Below the pieces are notes generated by a model that saw only the letters and a program-made list of their open reading frames with translations, was not told the origin of the DNA and did not search any database. Shown here piece after piece: positions 50,060 to 61,339 of a stretch of 64,000 nucleotides of DNA. The position numbers and the translations under genes were made by a program. The stretch comes from Cladorhizidae sp. MBARI D1340-BT2. Taxonomy: Eukaryota > Porifera > Demospongiae > Poecilosclerida > Cladorhizidae. The stretch's first letter is position 1. Each line of letters starts with the position of its first letter. The stretch covers positions 38,215,929 to 38,279,928 of the forward strand of contig JAQNBH010000017.1 of assembly GCA_028752905.1 (NCBI GenBank). Direction: 5' to 3'.

Positions 50060-50689
50060 GTGAGTTCTGACGTTTGGCCATTAGAAAGTGCTCATTCTAT
50101 GAGCTGCCTAGCGGCGTGCACTATTTGAGGGCGCACTCTATTATTTGAACATGACTAACGGGCATGTGCAGAATAATTGCACGAGATCACCCGAGCTCGA
50201 ACAGGTGACAATTATTGATAATAGTTGATAGCCATGTTCATGCTCGAGCCGTGGTCCTCTGTTCTAATTTTGTCTTATTCATGGCCAGCTTCGTTGCTTT
50301 GCGAAGGGATCACCATCGTCAGTCTATCCCGCCTTTTCTGGTCGTCTTGCTGGCGATGTTTGCTTCAGCACTTTCTGCTGCTTGCACGAGCTTTAAATAG
50401 GAATGCTGTCATCATGTATGTGACCATCTGTCTCGACTGAAATGCCGCAACTTTTGATTATCACTTCAGAGGTGACAGATTGCCGAGCTTTCCCCCTCCC
50501 TCCCTCTCTGGAATTTTCATACTTCCTGTTGTTGAGCAGTCTAGTCAAGAGCACGTGCTATTTCATTCGAGACACATGTGGTGCATGCATGGGGTGATTG
50601 AGGGTGTCTATTCGATCTATTCGAGGAAATAAGTGAATCTCCTTTGAAGTGATGAGGTCGCTATTGGTGTGAGCCTATCCAGTACTGTC

Positions 50690-51040
50690 AAACCTCTCCC
50701 TGGGACATTCTGGGACTAGGACGTCCTGCAATGTTCTAGGGCTAGGACATCCTGCGATGTTCTAGGACTAGAACGTCCTGTGATGTTCTAAGACTAGGGC
50801 ATCCTGTAATGTTCCAGGGCTAGGATGTCCTGCGGTGTTCTAGGACTAGGACGTCCTGCAATGTTCTAGGACTAGGGCATTCTACGGCATCCTGCGATGT
50901 TATAGGTCTAGGATATCCTGCAATGTTCCAGGGCTAGGACGTCCTGCGATGTTATAGGACCAGGATATCCTGCAATGTTCTAGGACTAGGACGTCCTGCA
51001 ATGTTCTAGGACTAGGACGTCCTGCAATGTTAGGACTAGG
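50690..51040. repeat. 26-27 bp repeat with AGGACGTCCT palindrome
   Basis: About 13 degenerate units of CTAGGACTAGGACGTCCTGC plus AATGTT, many holding the 10 bp palindrome AGGACGTCCT. The preceding 50060-50689 is unique intron with no gene I can support. Confidence 0.85.
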
Positions 51041-51225
51041 CCCAGGATAGACAAGCATCCTGGGCTAGGGGGGTGGAGAAGCACTTTGGGTGGCATTAGC
51101 AACCTTTATGGAGATGCCGCATCACATATGCAGCAGTTATATTGCATCGGGCAGTGTGTCAGCCATTCTCACGAGAGGCTGGAGTTGATAGAAGACAGCC
51201 ACCTAGTGCTGTGGGACTGCAGGAG

Positions 51226-51818
51226 AACATATGCCTTGAATTGAAAACAAACAAACCACATTGGATTGGCCTATTAGAAGTCAAGGAAACAGGACTGTAC
51301 CCACGTAGACCACAACCAGGAGCAGGTGTGGATGACCCTTTACCATTTAGAAGCATATACAATGTACACTAAAAGAAGTACAATATTGATGTACATGTAC
51401 ATGGTAAATGGTAAAGGGTCATTAACTTGTTAGTGGTCCACGTGGATACAGCTTGTTTACTTCATCACTTCATATAACAGGCCAATCCAAAAATGAGGCC
51501 TGTTTGTAAATGTTTTTTGTTGTTGTTGTTGTTTTTTGACTGCAGGCCTTGATTTGAAAACAAACAAACCACATTGGATTGGCCTATTAGAAGTCAAGGA
51601 AACAGGACTGTACCCACGTAGACCACAACCAGGAGCAGGTGTGGATGACCCTTTACCATTTAGAAGCATATACAATGTACACTAAAAGAAGTACAATATT
51701 GATGTACATGGTAAATGGTAAAGGGTCATTAACTTGTTAGTGGTCCACGTGGAGCTTGTTTACTTCATCACTTCATATAACAGGCCAATCCAAAAATTAG
51801 GCCTGTTTGTAAATGAGT
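51226..51818. mobile_element. two tandem copies of hairpin MITE family 2
   Basis: 51226-51507 and 51543-51818 are nearly identical (TGAAAACAAACAAACCACAT ... GGCCTGTTTGTAAATG). Within each, TTGGATTGGCCTATTA pairs with TAACAGGCCAATCCAAA, and GTACCCACGTAGACCAC...GACCCTTTACCATTT pairs with AAATGGTAAAGGGTCATT...GTGGTCCACGTGGA. They are separated by a (GTT)n and GACTGCAGG(C). They are related to the hairpin at 33183-33330. Confidence 0.75.
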
Positions 51819-51834
51819 TTTTCCCTTTCCCCCC

Positions 51835-51960
51835 GTTTGTTTTTGTTGTTGTTTATTTGTTTTTGTTGTTGTTTATTTGTTTTTGTTGTTGTTTGTTTGT
51901 TTTGTTGTTGTTGTTGTTGTTGTTTGTGTTTGCGTTAGTTTGTTTGCTTGGTTGTGCAGT
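51835..51960. repeat. TTTGTTGTTG microsatellite
   Basis: Imperfect (TTG)n and TTTGTTTTTGTTGTTGTTTA units between MITE family 2 and the foldback copy that follows. Confidence 0.9.
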
Positions 51961-51999
51961 GGAGGGTCATATCAAGGCAGAGTTAGTCGTACTCGCAAG

Positions 52000-52440
52000 A
52001 GTTTCTGGCACTCAAGAACTTTTAAGCAACTTAAGCGTTAAAATGTTAGTATGTGGTCAAGCGTGCGGGTGGAAAATTGATTACGTTAAAAATCGTTAAA
52101 ATCGTTAAAAATAATTTTCCACCCACGCGCTCGACCACGTACAAAATATTTAACTCCTAATGAAAAAGGTCGTTGCATGCTCTAGGGCTTCCTCTAGCCA
52201 CTCGTACCAATTTGCACTTAGCAATCTGGAGTTATTCTGGATGAGGTTTTTGGGATGCAGGTTTTTGAGGTCCCTCCACTTTAGGGTCTAGTAACTTGCC
52301 TATAGTTATACCTATGAAACATATTTTAGTATCAAAAGAGAGCACACAGAGAGACCTATCTTTTGAGCTATATATCAAGTCCATACCATGAAGTGTGCAG
52401 AATCTACGGAGCTCTAAAGTTGTAACCACAAGTTAAAAAA
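52000..52440. mobile_element. foldback MITE-like element, copy 3
   Basis: A strong inner stem pairs GTGGTCAAGCGTGCGGGTGG (52053-52072) plus AAAATT with AATTTTCCACCCACGCGCTC (52113-52132) plus GACCAC. The right part shares GCCTATAGTTATACCTATGA, CTATCTTTTGAGCTATATAT and GAAGTGTGCAGAATC with copies 1 and 2 at 6915-8120. Confidence 0.7.
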
Positions 52441-52689
52441 ATTATCGTCTCCCCTCAAATCCAAGGAGTGTCTGTCATTAACAACTCAAACTACGCATAT
52501 TGGGAGGACTTCAATATTCGTGGTTGTAACGAAGGGCAGCATAGCAGGGTGTGGCTTCCACTATATCCGATGCAATCCACGTAAAATGTCCCCGAATATT
52601 CTTCTCTTAATCATCTGAGAATATTTTAGCATCTTGAAAATCTGCCTCTCTAGTAACCAGGTGCTACTGGTGTGCATTATATACAGTAT

Positions 52690-53146
52690 GTATGAATGTT
52701 TTTGTCTATTTATGTGCCTAGATATGTATGTCTCTATATGTATTGTATATATCTCTATATGTATGTGTCTCTATTATAGGTATGCATCTCTATGTGTGCA
52801 TCTCTATATATATGCATCTCTATTATATGTACATGTCTCTATATATGTGTGCATTTCTATATATATGTGTGCATTTCTATATATGTGTGCATTTCTATAT
52901 GTATGCATCTCTATTATATGTACATGTCTCTATATGTGTTTGTCTCTATTATATGTATGCATCTCTATTATATGTACATGTCTCTATATATGTGTGCATT
53001 TCTATATATATGTGTGCATTTCTATATGTATGCATCTCTATTATATGTACATGTCTCTATATGTACATGTCTCTATATGTACATGTCTCTATATGTATGT
53101 GTCTATATATGTATGTGTCTATATATATTTGTATGCATCTCTGCAG
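52690..53146. repeat. TCTCTATATGTATGCA array abutting the acceptor
   Basis: Short units of CTCTATTATATGTACATG, CTATATATGTGTGCATTT and TATGCATCTCTATTATATG run right up to the acceptor GTATGCATCTCTGCAG of exon i. The pyrimidine tract of the real splice site is a modified array unit. Tyr/Ile/Cys frames are artefacts. Confidence 0.92.
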
Positions 53147-53281
53147 GTGATGGTTTTTGTGCATGCTCGCAATGCCACGGTGAAGACGGCCACTGCCCTC
53201 AGAGACTTGGCTGTAGCCAATGGAGAGTTGAAGTTCTTCCAGCCGGAGCAAACAGCTCAGCTCGGACTTGCTGAAAAGAAG
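53147..53281 (+). CDS. ASCC3: ASCC3 exon i: motif IV
   Basis: 45 codons, phase 0-0. It starts VMVFVHARNATVKTATALRD (motif IV), then a variable stretch FFQPEQTAQLGLAEKK that corresponds to the variable segment of the second RecA domain. The donor is weak (AAG|GTTCGG), the same form as at exon e. The acceptor's upstream tract (GTATGCATCTCTGCAG) is the last, modified unit of a TATA/TGCAT-rich tandem array that runs right up to the splice site. Confidence 0.95.
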
Positions 53282-53402
53282 GTTCGGAATGGCCAGAGGA
53301 CTTGTTGTTCAATTTCCTTTGTATATGCCATTTAAATTAGAAATTAAATACAAAAACCCTGGGGGGGGGGGGCTCCCCTGAAAGAAACCCCGCCCTGTGA
53401 TT

Positions 53403-53895
53403 ATATGTACCTTTGCAATTATGCATACCCCTTGTAATTACTTGTGACCCCCTAATTACGCATACCCTTGTGGCTACATGTATGTGTATCCCTGTGATTA
53501 CATGTACCCCTGTAATTATGAGGACCCCTGTAATTGTGTTTATCAATGAAGTGTGTGTACCATATAAGTATGTATATCCCTGTATGTACCCCTATAATTA
53601 CATGAACCCCTGCAATTATGTGTACCCCTATAATTACATGAACCCCTGTAATTATGTGTACCCCTATAATTACATGAACCCCTATAATTATGTGTACCCC
53701 TATAATTACATGAACCCCGTATACACCTATAATTACATGAACCCCTGTAATTATGTGTACCCCTATAATTACATGAACCCCTGTAATTATGTGTACCCCT
53801 ATAATTACATGAACCCCTGTAATTATGTGCACCCCTATAATTACATGAACCTCTGTAATTATGTGTACCCCTGTAGTGTATATATAGTACCCCTG
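53403..53895. repeat. 36 bp ATTACATGAACCCCTGTAAT array
   Basis: Units alternate CCCCTATAATTACATGAA and CCCCTGTAATTATGTGTA (an 18+18 dimer). It begins degenerate after a poly-G run near 53361 and becomes regular from about 53580. The intron's last part (54060-54135) has its own ~10 bp CACATGACACT repeat ending about 15 bp before the acceptor. Confidence 0.93.
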
Positions 53896-54152
53896 TAAAT
53901 ATTGGTGATCTTCTAAAGAGATAACTGAAGTTGACTTCCTAAGGCACTTACTTGTTGTTTAATTTACAGATTATCTTCCACACGCAGAAAGTAAAGTAAC
54001 CATCTAGTGTGCCAGTCTACATGCACACATGCACACATTCATACACATTGTGCGTACACACTCACTCATACACTTGTAAACACACACTCACATGACACTC
54101 ACATGATACTCACATGACACTCACATGACACTTACGTACATGTCACCCATAG

Positions 54153-54344
54153 GTGCAGAAGTCCAGGAACAAGCCGCTGAGGGACTTGTTCCTGGATGGC
54201 TTCAGTACCCACCATGCCGGCATGTTGAGGCCTGACCGCAACCTGGTGGAGCATCTGTTCTCCGAGGGTCTGCTCAAGGTGTTGGTATGCACCGCCACTC
54301 TGGCCTGGGGCGTCAATCTCCCTGCACATGCCGTCATCATCAAG
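54153..54344 (+). CDS. ASCC3: ASCC3 exon j: HHAGM and motif V
   Basis: 64 codons, phase 0-0. It starts [17 protein letters not shown], then [19 protein letters not shown], the conserved HHAGM segment, and ends [19 protein letters not shown], which is motif V contacting the translocating strand. The donor is AAG|GTACAT. The 39 bp repeat of the next intron starts within about ten bases of the donor. Confidence 0.97.
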
Positions 54345-54349
54345 GTACA

Positions 54350-54705
54350 TACATGTTTGCTAAGCACCTACTTTACTGTTGGTTCTAGCCTCTGTTTGTT
54401 AAGCACCTACTTTACTGTTGGCTCTAGCCTCTGTTTGTTAAGCACCTACTTTACTGTTGGCTCTAGCCTCTGTTTGTTAAGCACCTACTTTACTGCTGGT
54501 TCTGGCCTCTGTTTGTTAAGCACCTACTTTACTGTTGGTTCTAGCCTGTGTTTGTTAAGCACCTACTTTACTGTTGGTTCTAGCCTCTGTTTGTTAAGCA
54601 CCTACTTTACTGTTGGTTCTAGCCTCTGTTTGTTAAGCACCTACTTTACTGTTGGTTCTAGCCTGTTTGTTAAGCACCTACTTTACTGCTGGTTCTAGCC
54701 TCTGT
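54350..54705. repeat. 39 bp array starting at the donor of intron j-k
   Basis: About nine units with TTTGTTAAGCACCTACTTTA and CTGTTGGTTCTAGCCTCTG. The first unit begins within about ten bases of the real donor AAG|GTACATACATG. Because 39 is a multiple of 3, the exon frame stays open through the array to 54698. That extension (repeats of [13 protein letters not shown]) is a readthrough artefact or at most an intron-retention product. 54706-55356 is unique and without a visible gene. Confidence 0.93.
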
Positions 54706-55356
54706 TAAGAATTGGTCAGGACTATGTCACTTGCTCTAATGCTCTAAAGCCAAGATTTTCTTCCATTTCTGGTGACAAATCTGTAGACAAGATGTCCCCC
54801 TGTCTGACACTCTCCAAGCTCTGCTTGGCAACAGTCTGACTGATCTCCACCTTCTAGCTGGTGTGGTAGACACACTTGATGATCCTTACCTATAAGGAAG
54901 GGATCACATCTGTGTGTGCCTGCTTAGTGTCAAGCGGCCATTTTCTTTTCGACTGATGCTATAAACACCCCCAGCCAGTTGCTGGGGCATGTTGTTTGCA
55001 TTTGGGTATACTCTGGTTTGATAGTAGTCTTCTCCTTCAGGAGATGTGTCACAGTTACTATTGATATTGGCATGTGTTACACAATGTAACATTAGATGTG
55101 ATATTAACTGAATGTGTTACACAGTGAAATGTGCATATTTTTGAGTGTTTTGATATCTACGGCTCTCATGAATATGATCCAATCCGCTGATAGTTATGAT
55201 GAAGAGATGAAGAGCAGAAGATCTCTCTCTCTCTTCCCCCCCCCACCCACCCCACCTCACCCCGTGAATATGTGAGCTAGTCACCCTCTGCAAGAATATC
55301 TCATCACTGGAGAGTATGTGGTATGTGATAAATATCTTCTATTGGTGTATGTACAG

Positions 55357-55581
55357 GGTACCCAAATCTACGACTCCAAGAAGGGGACCTTTGTCGACCT
55401 GGGGATTCTGGATGTTCTTCAGATCTTTGGCCGCGCTGGACGGCCTCAGTTTGATAAGTTTGGCGAGGGCACCATCATCACTACTCACAACAAGCTTGCT
55501 CACTACCTCTCTTTGCTGACAAGGCAACAGCCGATTGAGAGCCAGCTGGTGGGGGGCCTCAACGATAACCTTAATGCAGAG
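55357..55581 (+). CDS. ASCC3: ASCC3 exon k: motif VI
   Basis: 75 codons, phase 0-0. It begins [20 protein letters not shown], followed by [17 protein letters not shown]. The two Arg residues of motif VI (GRAGR) are the arginine fingers/nucleotide sensors and are intact. [15 protein letters not shown] and the winged-helix entry [14 protein letters not shown] follow. The donor GAG|GTAGGC is immediately followed by a 25 bp tandem array whose units repeat the CAGGTATCATG form. Confidence 0.97.
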
Positions 55582-56290
55582 GTAGGCTCAGGTATCATGT
55601 GACTACCATGGCTCAGGTGTCACGTGACTACCATGGCTCAGGTATCATGTGACTACCATGGCTCAGGTGTCATGTGACTACCATGGCTCAGGTATCATGT
55701 GACTACCATGGCTCAGGTTTCATGTGACTACCATGGCCCAGGTGTCATGTGACTACCATGGCTTAGGTATCATGTGACTAGTATCATGTGACAACCAGTA
55801 CTATGGTATCATGTGACTACCATGCTCAGGTGCCATGTGATTAAAATGTTCAGGTATCATGTGACCACCAGTACTATGGTATCATGTAACTACCATGCTC
55901 AGGTGTCATGTGACTAAAATGTTCAGGTATCATGTCCAGTATATACTATGGTATCATGTGCTCAGGTATCATGTGATTGCAGTGCTCGGGTATCATGTGA
56001 CTACCCATGTTCAAGTGTCTGGCATCATGTGACTGCTATTATGTTATTTCCTGTTTTTAGTCTCAAAAGATAGCCCATTCGGTATGCTTTCCAAATTTCT
56101 TGGATATCATGTGATTACCCATGTTCAGGTGCCTGGTATCATGTGACTATTTGCCACAAGTATCATGTGACTACCTGTCACAAGTATTATGTGACTATCT
56201 CTCCTCAAGTATCATGTGACTATCTCTCCTCAACTATCATGTGACTACCTATTCTCAAGTACGTGTATCATGTGACTATCAGTGCTCAAG
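55582..56290 (+). repeat. 25 bp array starting at the 5' splice site
   Basis: After exon k's GAG|GTA the sequence is immediately GGCTCAGGTATCATGTGACT ACCAT repeated, perfect for about seven units and then degenerate to about 56290. Every unit carries CAG|GTATCA or CAG|GTGTCA, so decoy donors follow the real donor at 25 bp spacing. Confidence 0.93.
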
Positions 56291-56345
56291 TATTATGTGC
56301 ACTTTACAATCACAAAAAAAGGCTCACTGCACATGCATATTCTGA

Positions 56346-59300
56346 AGAACTGCTGCCTTCAAGTTCCTCCAATACTTAGAGAGTTCTCAGCTACCGTTCT
56401 TCAAATCTCTATGTTCAAGTTCCTCCAATGCTTAGAGAGTTCTCAGCTACCATTCTTCAAATCTCTATGTTCAAGTTCCTCCAATGCTTAGAGAGTTCTC
56501 AGCTACCATTCTTCAAATCTCTATGTTCAAGTTCCTCCAATGCTTAGAGAGTTCTCAGCTACCATTCTTCAAATCTCTATGTTCAAGTTCCTCCAATGCT
56601 TAGAGAGTTCTCAGCTACCATTCTTCAAATCTCTATGTACAAGTTCTTCCAATACTTAGAGAGTTCTCAGCTACCATTCTTCAAATCTCTATGTTCAAGT
56701 TCCTCCAATGCTTACAGAGTTCTCAGCTACCATTCATCAAATCTCTATGTACAAGATCTTCCAATGCTTAGAGAGTTCTCAGCCACCATTCTTCAAATCT
56801 CTATGTTCAAGTTCTTCCAATGCTTAGAGAGTTCTCAGCTACCATTCTTCAAATCTCTATGTTCAAGTTCTTCCAATACTTATACAGAGTTCTCAGCTAC
56901 CATTCTTCAAATCTCTATGTTCAAGTTCTTCCAATACTTAGAGAGTTCTCAGCTACCGTTCTTCAACTCTCTATGTACAAGTTCTTCCAATGCTTAGAGA
57001 GTTCTCAGCTACCGTTCTTCAACTCTCTATGTACAAGTTCTTCCAATGCTTAGAGAGTTCTCAGCTACCATTCTTCAAATCTCTATGTACAAGTTCTTAC
57101 AATGCTTAGAGTTCTCAGCTACCATTCTTCAAATCTCTATGTTCATGTTCTTCCAATGCTTAGAGAGTTCTCAGCTACCATTCTTCAAATCTCTATGTTC
57201 AAGTTCCAATGCTTAGAGAGTTCTCAGCCACCATTCTTCAAATCTCTATGTTCAAGTTCTTCCAATGCTTAGAGAGCTCTCAGCTACCATTCTTCAAATC
57301 TCTATGTTCAAGTTCTTCCAATACTTAGAGAGTTCTCAGCTACCGTTCTTCAAATCTCTATGTTCAAGTTCCAATGCTTAGAGAGTTCTCAGCCACCATT
57401 CTTCAAATCTCTATGTACAAGTTCTTCCAATGCTTAGAGAGTTCTCAGCTACCGTTCATCAAATCTCTATGTTCAAGTTCTTCCAATGCTTAGAGAGTTC
57501 TCGGCTACCATTGTTCAAATCTCTATGTACAAGTTCTTCCAATACTTAGAGAGTTCTCAGCTACCGTTCTTCAAATCTCTATGTTCAAGTTCCTCCAATG
57601 CTTAGAGAGCTCTCAGCTACCATTCTTCAAATCTCTATGTTCAAGTTCTTCCAATGCTTAGAGAGTTCTCAGCTACCATTCTTCAAATCTCTATGTACAA
57701 GTTCCTCCAATGCTTAGAGAGCTCTCAGCTACCATTCTTCAAATCTCTATGTTCAAGTTCTTCCAATGCTTAGAGAGTTCTCAGCTACCATTCTTCAAAT
57801 CTCTATGTACAAGTTCCTCCAATGCTTAGAGAGCTCTCAGCTACCATTCTTCAAATCTCTATGTTCATGTTCTTCCAATGCTTAGAGAGTTCTCAGCCAC
57901 CATTCTTCAAATCTCTATGTTCAAGTTCTTCCAATGCTTAGAGAGTTCTCGGCTACCATTGTTCAAATCTCTATGTTCAAGTTCTTCCAATACTTAGAGA
58001 GTTCTCAGCTACCGTTCTTCAAATCTCTATGTTCAAGTTCTTCCAATGCTTAGAGAGTTCTCGGCTACCATTGTTCAAATCTCTATGTACAAGTTCTTCC
58101 AATGCTTAGAGAGTTCTCAGCTACCATTATTCAAATCTCTATGTTAAAGTTCTTCCAATGCTTAGAGAGTTCTCGGCTACCATTGTTCAAATCTCTATGT
58201 TCAAGTTCTTCCAATGCTTAGAGAGCTCTCAGCTACCATTCTTCAAATCTCTATGTTCAAGTTCCTCCAATGCTTAGAGAGCTCTCAGCTACCATTCTTC
58301 AAATCTCTATGTTCAAGTTCTTCCAATGCTTAGAGAGTTCTCAGCTACCATTCTTCAAATCTCTATGTTCAAGTTCTTCCAATGCTTAGAGAGTTCTCGG
58401 CTACCATTGTTCAAATCTCTATGTACAAGTTCCTCCAATGCTTAGAGAGTTCTCAGTTACCGTTCTTCAAATCTCTATGTTCAAGTTCTTCCAATGCTTA
58501 GAGAGTTCTCAGCTACCATTCTTCAAATCTCTATGTACAAGTTCTTCCAATGCTTAGAGAGTTCTCAGCTACCATTCTTCAAATCTCTATGTTCAAGTTC
58601 TTCCAATGCTTAGAGAGTTCTCAACTACCATTCTTCAAATCTCTATGCACAAGTTCTTACAATACTTAGAGAGTTCTCAGCTACCATTCTTCAAATCTCT
58701 ATGTACAAGTTCTTCCAATGCTTAGAGAGTTCTCAACTACCATTCTTCAAATCTCTATGTTCAAGTTCTTCCAATGCTTAGAGAGTTCTCAACTACCATT
58801 CTTCAAATCTCTATGTTCAAGTTCTTCCAATGCTTAGAGAGTTCTCAGCTACCATTCTTCAAATCTCTATGTTCAAGTTCTTCCAATGCTTAGAGAGTTC
58901 TCAGCTACCATTCTTCAAATCTCTATGTTCAAGTTCTTCCAATGCTTAGAGCTACAATTCTTCAAATCTCTATGTTCAAGTTCTTCCAATGCTTAGAGAG
59001 TTCTCAGCTACCATTCTTCAAATCTCTATGTACAAGTTCTTCCAATGCTTAGAGAGTTCTCAGCTACCATTCTTCAAATCTCTATGTTCAAGTTCTTCCA
59101 ATACTTAGATAGTTCTCAGCTACCATTATTCAAATCTCTATGTTCAAGTTCTTCCAATGCTTAGAGAGTTCTCAGCTACCGTTCTTCAAATCTCTATGTT
59201 CAAGTTCTTCCAATGCTTAGAGAGCTCTCAGCTACCATTCTTCAAATCTCTATGTTCAAGTTCTTCCAATGCTTAGAGAGTTCTCAGCTACCGTTCTTCA

Positions 59301-60900
59301 AATCTCTATGTTCAAGTTCTTCCAATGCTTAGAGAGTTCTCAGCTACCATTCTTCAAATCTCTATGTTCAAGTTCTTCCAATGCTTAGAGAGTTCTCAGC
59401 TACCATTCTTCAAATCTCTACGTTCAAGTTCTTCCAATGCTTAGAGAGTTCTCAGCTACCATTCTTCAAATCTCTATGTTCAAGTTCTTCCAATGCTTAG
59501 AGAGTTCTCAGCTACCATTCTTCAAATCTCTATGTTCAAGTTCTTCCAATGCTTAGAGAGCTCTCAGCTACCATTCTTCAAATCTCTATGTTCAAGTTCT
59601 TCCAATGCTTAGAGAGTTCTCAGCTACCGTTCTTCAAATCTCTATGTTCAAGTTCTTCCAATACTTAGAGAGCTCTCAGCTACCATTCTTCAAATCCCTT
59701 TGCACAAGTTCCTCCAATGCTTAGAGAGTTCTCAGCTACCATTCTTCAAATCTCTATGTTCAAGTTCTTCCAATGCTTAGAGAGTTCTCGGATACCATTC
59801 TTCAAATCTCTATGTTCAAGTTCTTCCAATGCTTAGAGAGTTCTCAGATACCGTTCTTCAAATCTCTATGTTCAAGTTCTTCCAATGCTTAGAGAGTTCT
59901 CAGCTACCATTCTTCAAATCTCTATGTTCAAGTTCTTCCAATGCTTAGAGAGTTCTCAGCTACCATTCTTCAAATCTCTATGTTCAAGTTCTTCCAATGC
60001 TTAGAGAGTTCTCAGCTACCATTCTTCAAATCTCTATGTTCAAGTTCTTCCAATGCTTAGAGAGTTCTCAGCTACCATTCTTCAAATCTCTATGTACAAG
60101 TTCTTCCAATGCTTAGAGAGTTCTCAGCTACCATTCTTCAAATCTCTATGTACAAGTTCTTCCAATGCTTAGAGAGTTCTCAACTACCATTCTTCAAATC
60201 TCTATGTTCATGTTCTTCCAATGCTTAGAGAGTTCTCAACTACCATTCTTCAAATCTCTATGTTCATGTTCTTCCAATGCTTAGAGAGTTCTCAGCTACC
60301 ATTGTTCAAATCTCTATGTACAAGTTCTTCCAATACTTAGAACTCTGCTACCATTCTTCAAATCTCTATGTTCAAGTTCTTCCAATGCTTAGAGAGTTCT
60401 CAGCTACCATTGTTCAAATCTCTATGTACAAGTTCTTCCAATGCTTAGAGAGTTCTCAGCTACCATTCTTCAAATCTCTATGTACAAGTTCTTCCAATAC
60501 TTAGAGAGTTCTCAGCTATGTACCATTCTTCAAATCTCTATGTTCAAGTTCTTCCAATGCTTAGAGAGTTCTCAGTTACCGTTCTTCAAATCTCTATGTT
60601 CAAGTTCTTCCAATGCTTAGAGAGTTCTCAGCTACCATTCTTCAAATCTCTATGTTCAAGTTCCTCCAATGCTTAGAGAGTTCTCAGCTACCATTCTTCA
60701 AATCTCTATGTTCAAGTTCCTCCAATGCTTAGAGAGTTCTCAGCTACCATTCTTCAAATCTCTATGTTCAAGTTCCAATGCTTAGAGAGTTCTCAGCCAC
60801 CATTCTTCAAATCTCTATGTTCATGTTCTTCCAATGCTTAGAGAGTTCTCAGCTACCATTCTTCAAATCTCTATGTTCAAGTTCTTCCCATACTTAGAGA
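56346..60900. repeat. 56 bp array in intron k-l
   Basis: About 81 units with CTTAGAGAGTTCTCAGCTAC, CATTCTTCAAATCTCTATGT and TCAAGTTCTTCCAATG. Variants switch TTCAAG/TACAAG/TTCATG, TTCCTCC/TTCTTCC and AGAGAGTT/AGAGAGCT. A few units lack 6-8 bp. Each contains TTCTCAG, a weak acceptor-like word. Confidence 0.96.
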
Positions 60901-60944
60901 TGTGGTGCAGTGAGAAGAGCGGCACCATTCCTGGCTATATGTGT

Positions 60945-61095
60945 CAGTCTGTCTCTGTGTACGTATGGAGTGCATCCACCCAATGCCTGGCATCGCTGGA
61001 GTCTCTGTGTATGCATGGAGTGCATCCACCCAATGCCTGGAGTCTCTGTGTATGCATGGAGTGCTTCCACCCAATGCCTGGCATCGCTGGAGTCT
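60945..61095. repeat. ~50 bp triple repeat
   Basis: Three units of CATGGAGTGCATCCACCCAA TGCCTGGCATCGCTGGAGTC and TCTGTGTATG; the middle copy lacks CATCGCTGG. Open frames with MECIHPMPG are repeat artefacts. Confidence 0.85.
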
Positions 61096-61339
61096 CAGCC
61101 CAGATGTAAGAATGTTATCGTACATAGCTCTGGTGCGCTGAATCAAAGTGTAAGATCCTCTGACAACATGGTTTTCTAAAGTGGCTGTGACCTTGTATAA
61201 TGATAGACTTTATTCTGTGCATGCAATTTAATAGCTAGTGGTCGTATAACATTTGCTTATTGACTCGTGATGAATGCTAGACATTGAGGGTTTTTAAAAA
61301 ACTCTCTGATAAAATCAACCGTTTTAGCTTGAAAACTTA

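Noticed and set aside
53413..53898. Asn-Tyr-Pro repeat protein
   Set aside because: The 36 bp ATTACATGAACCCC array in an intron; open in both strands.
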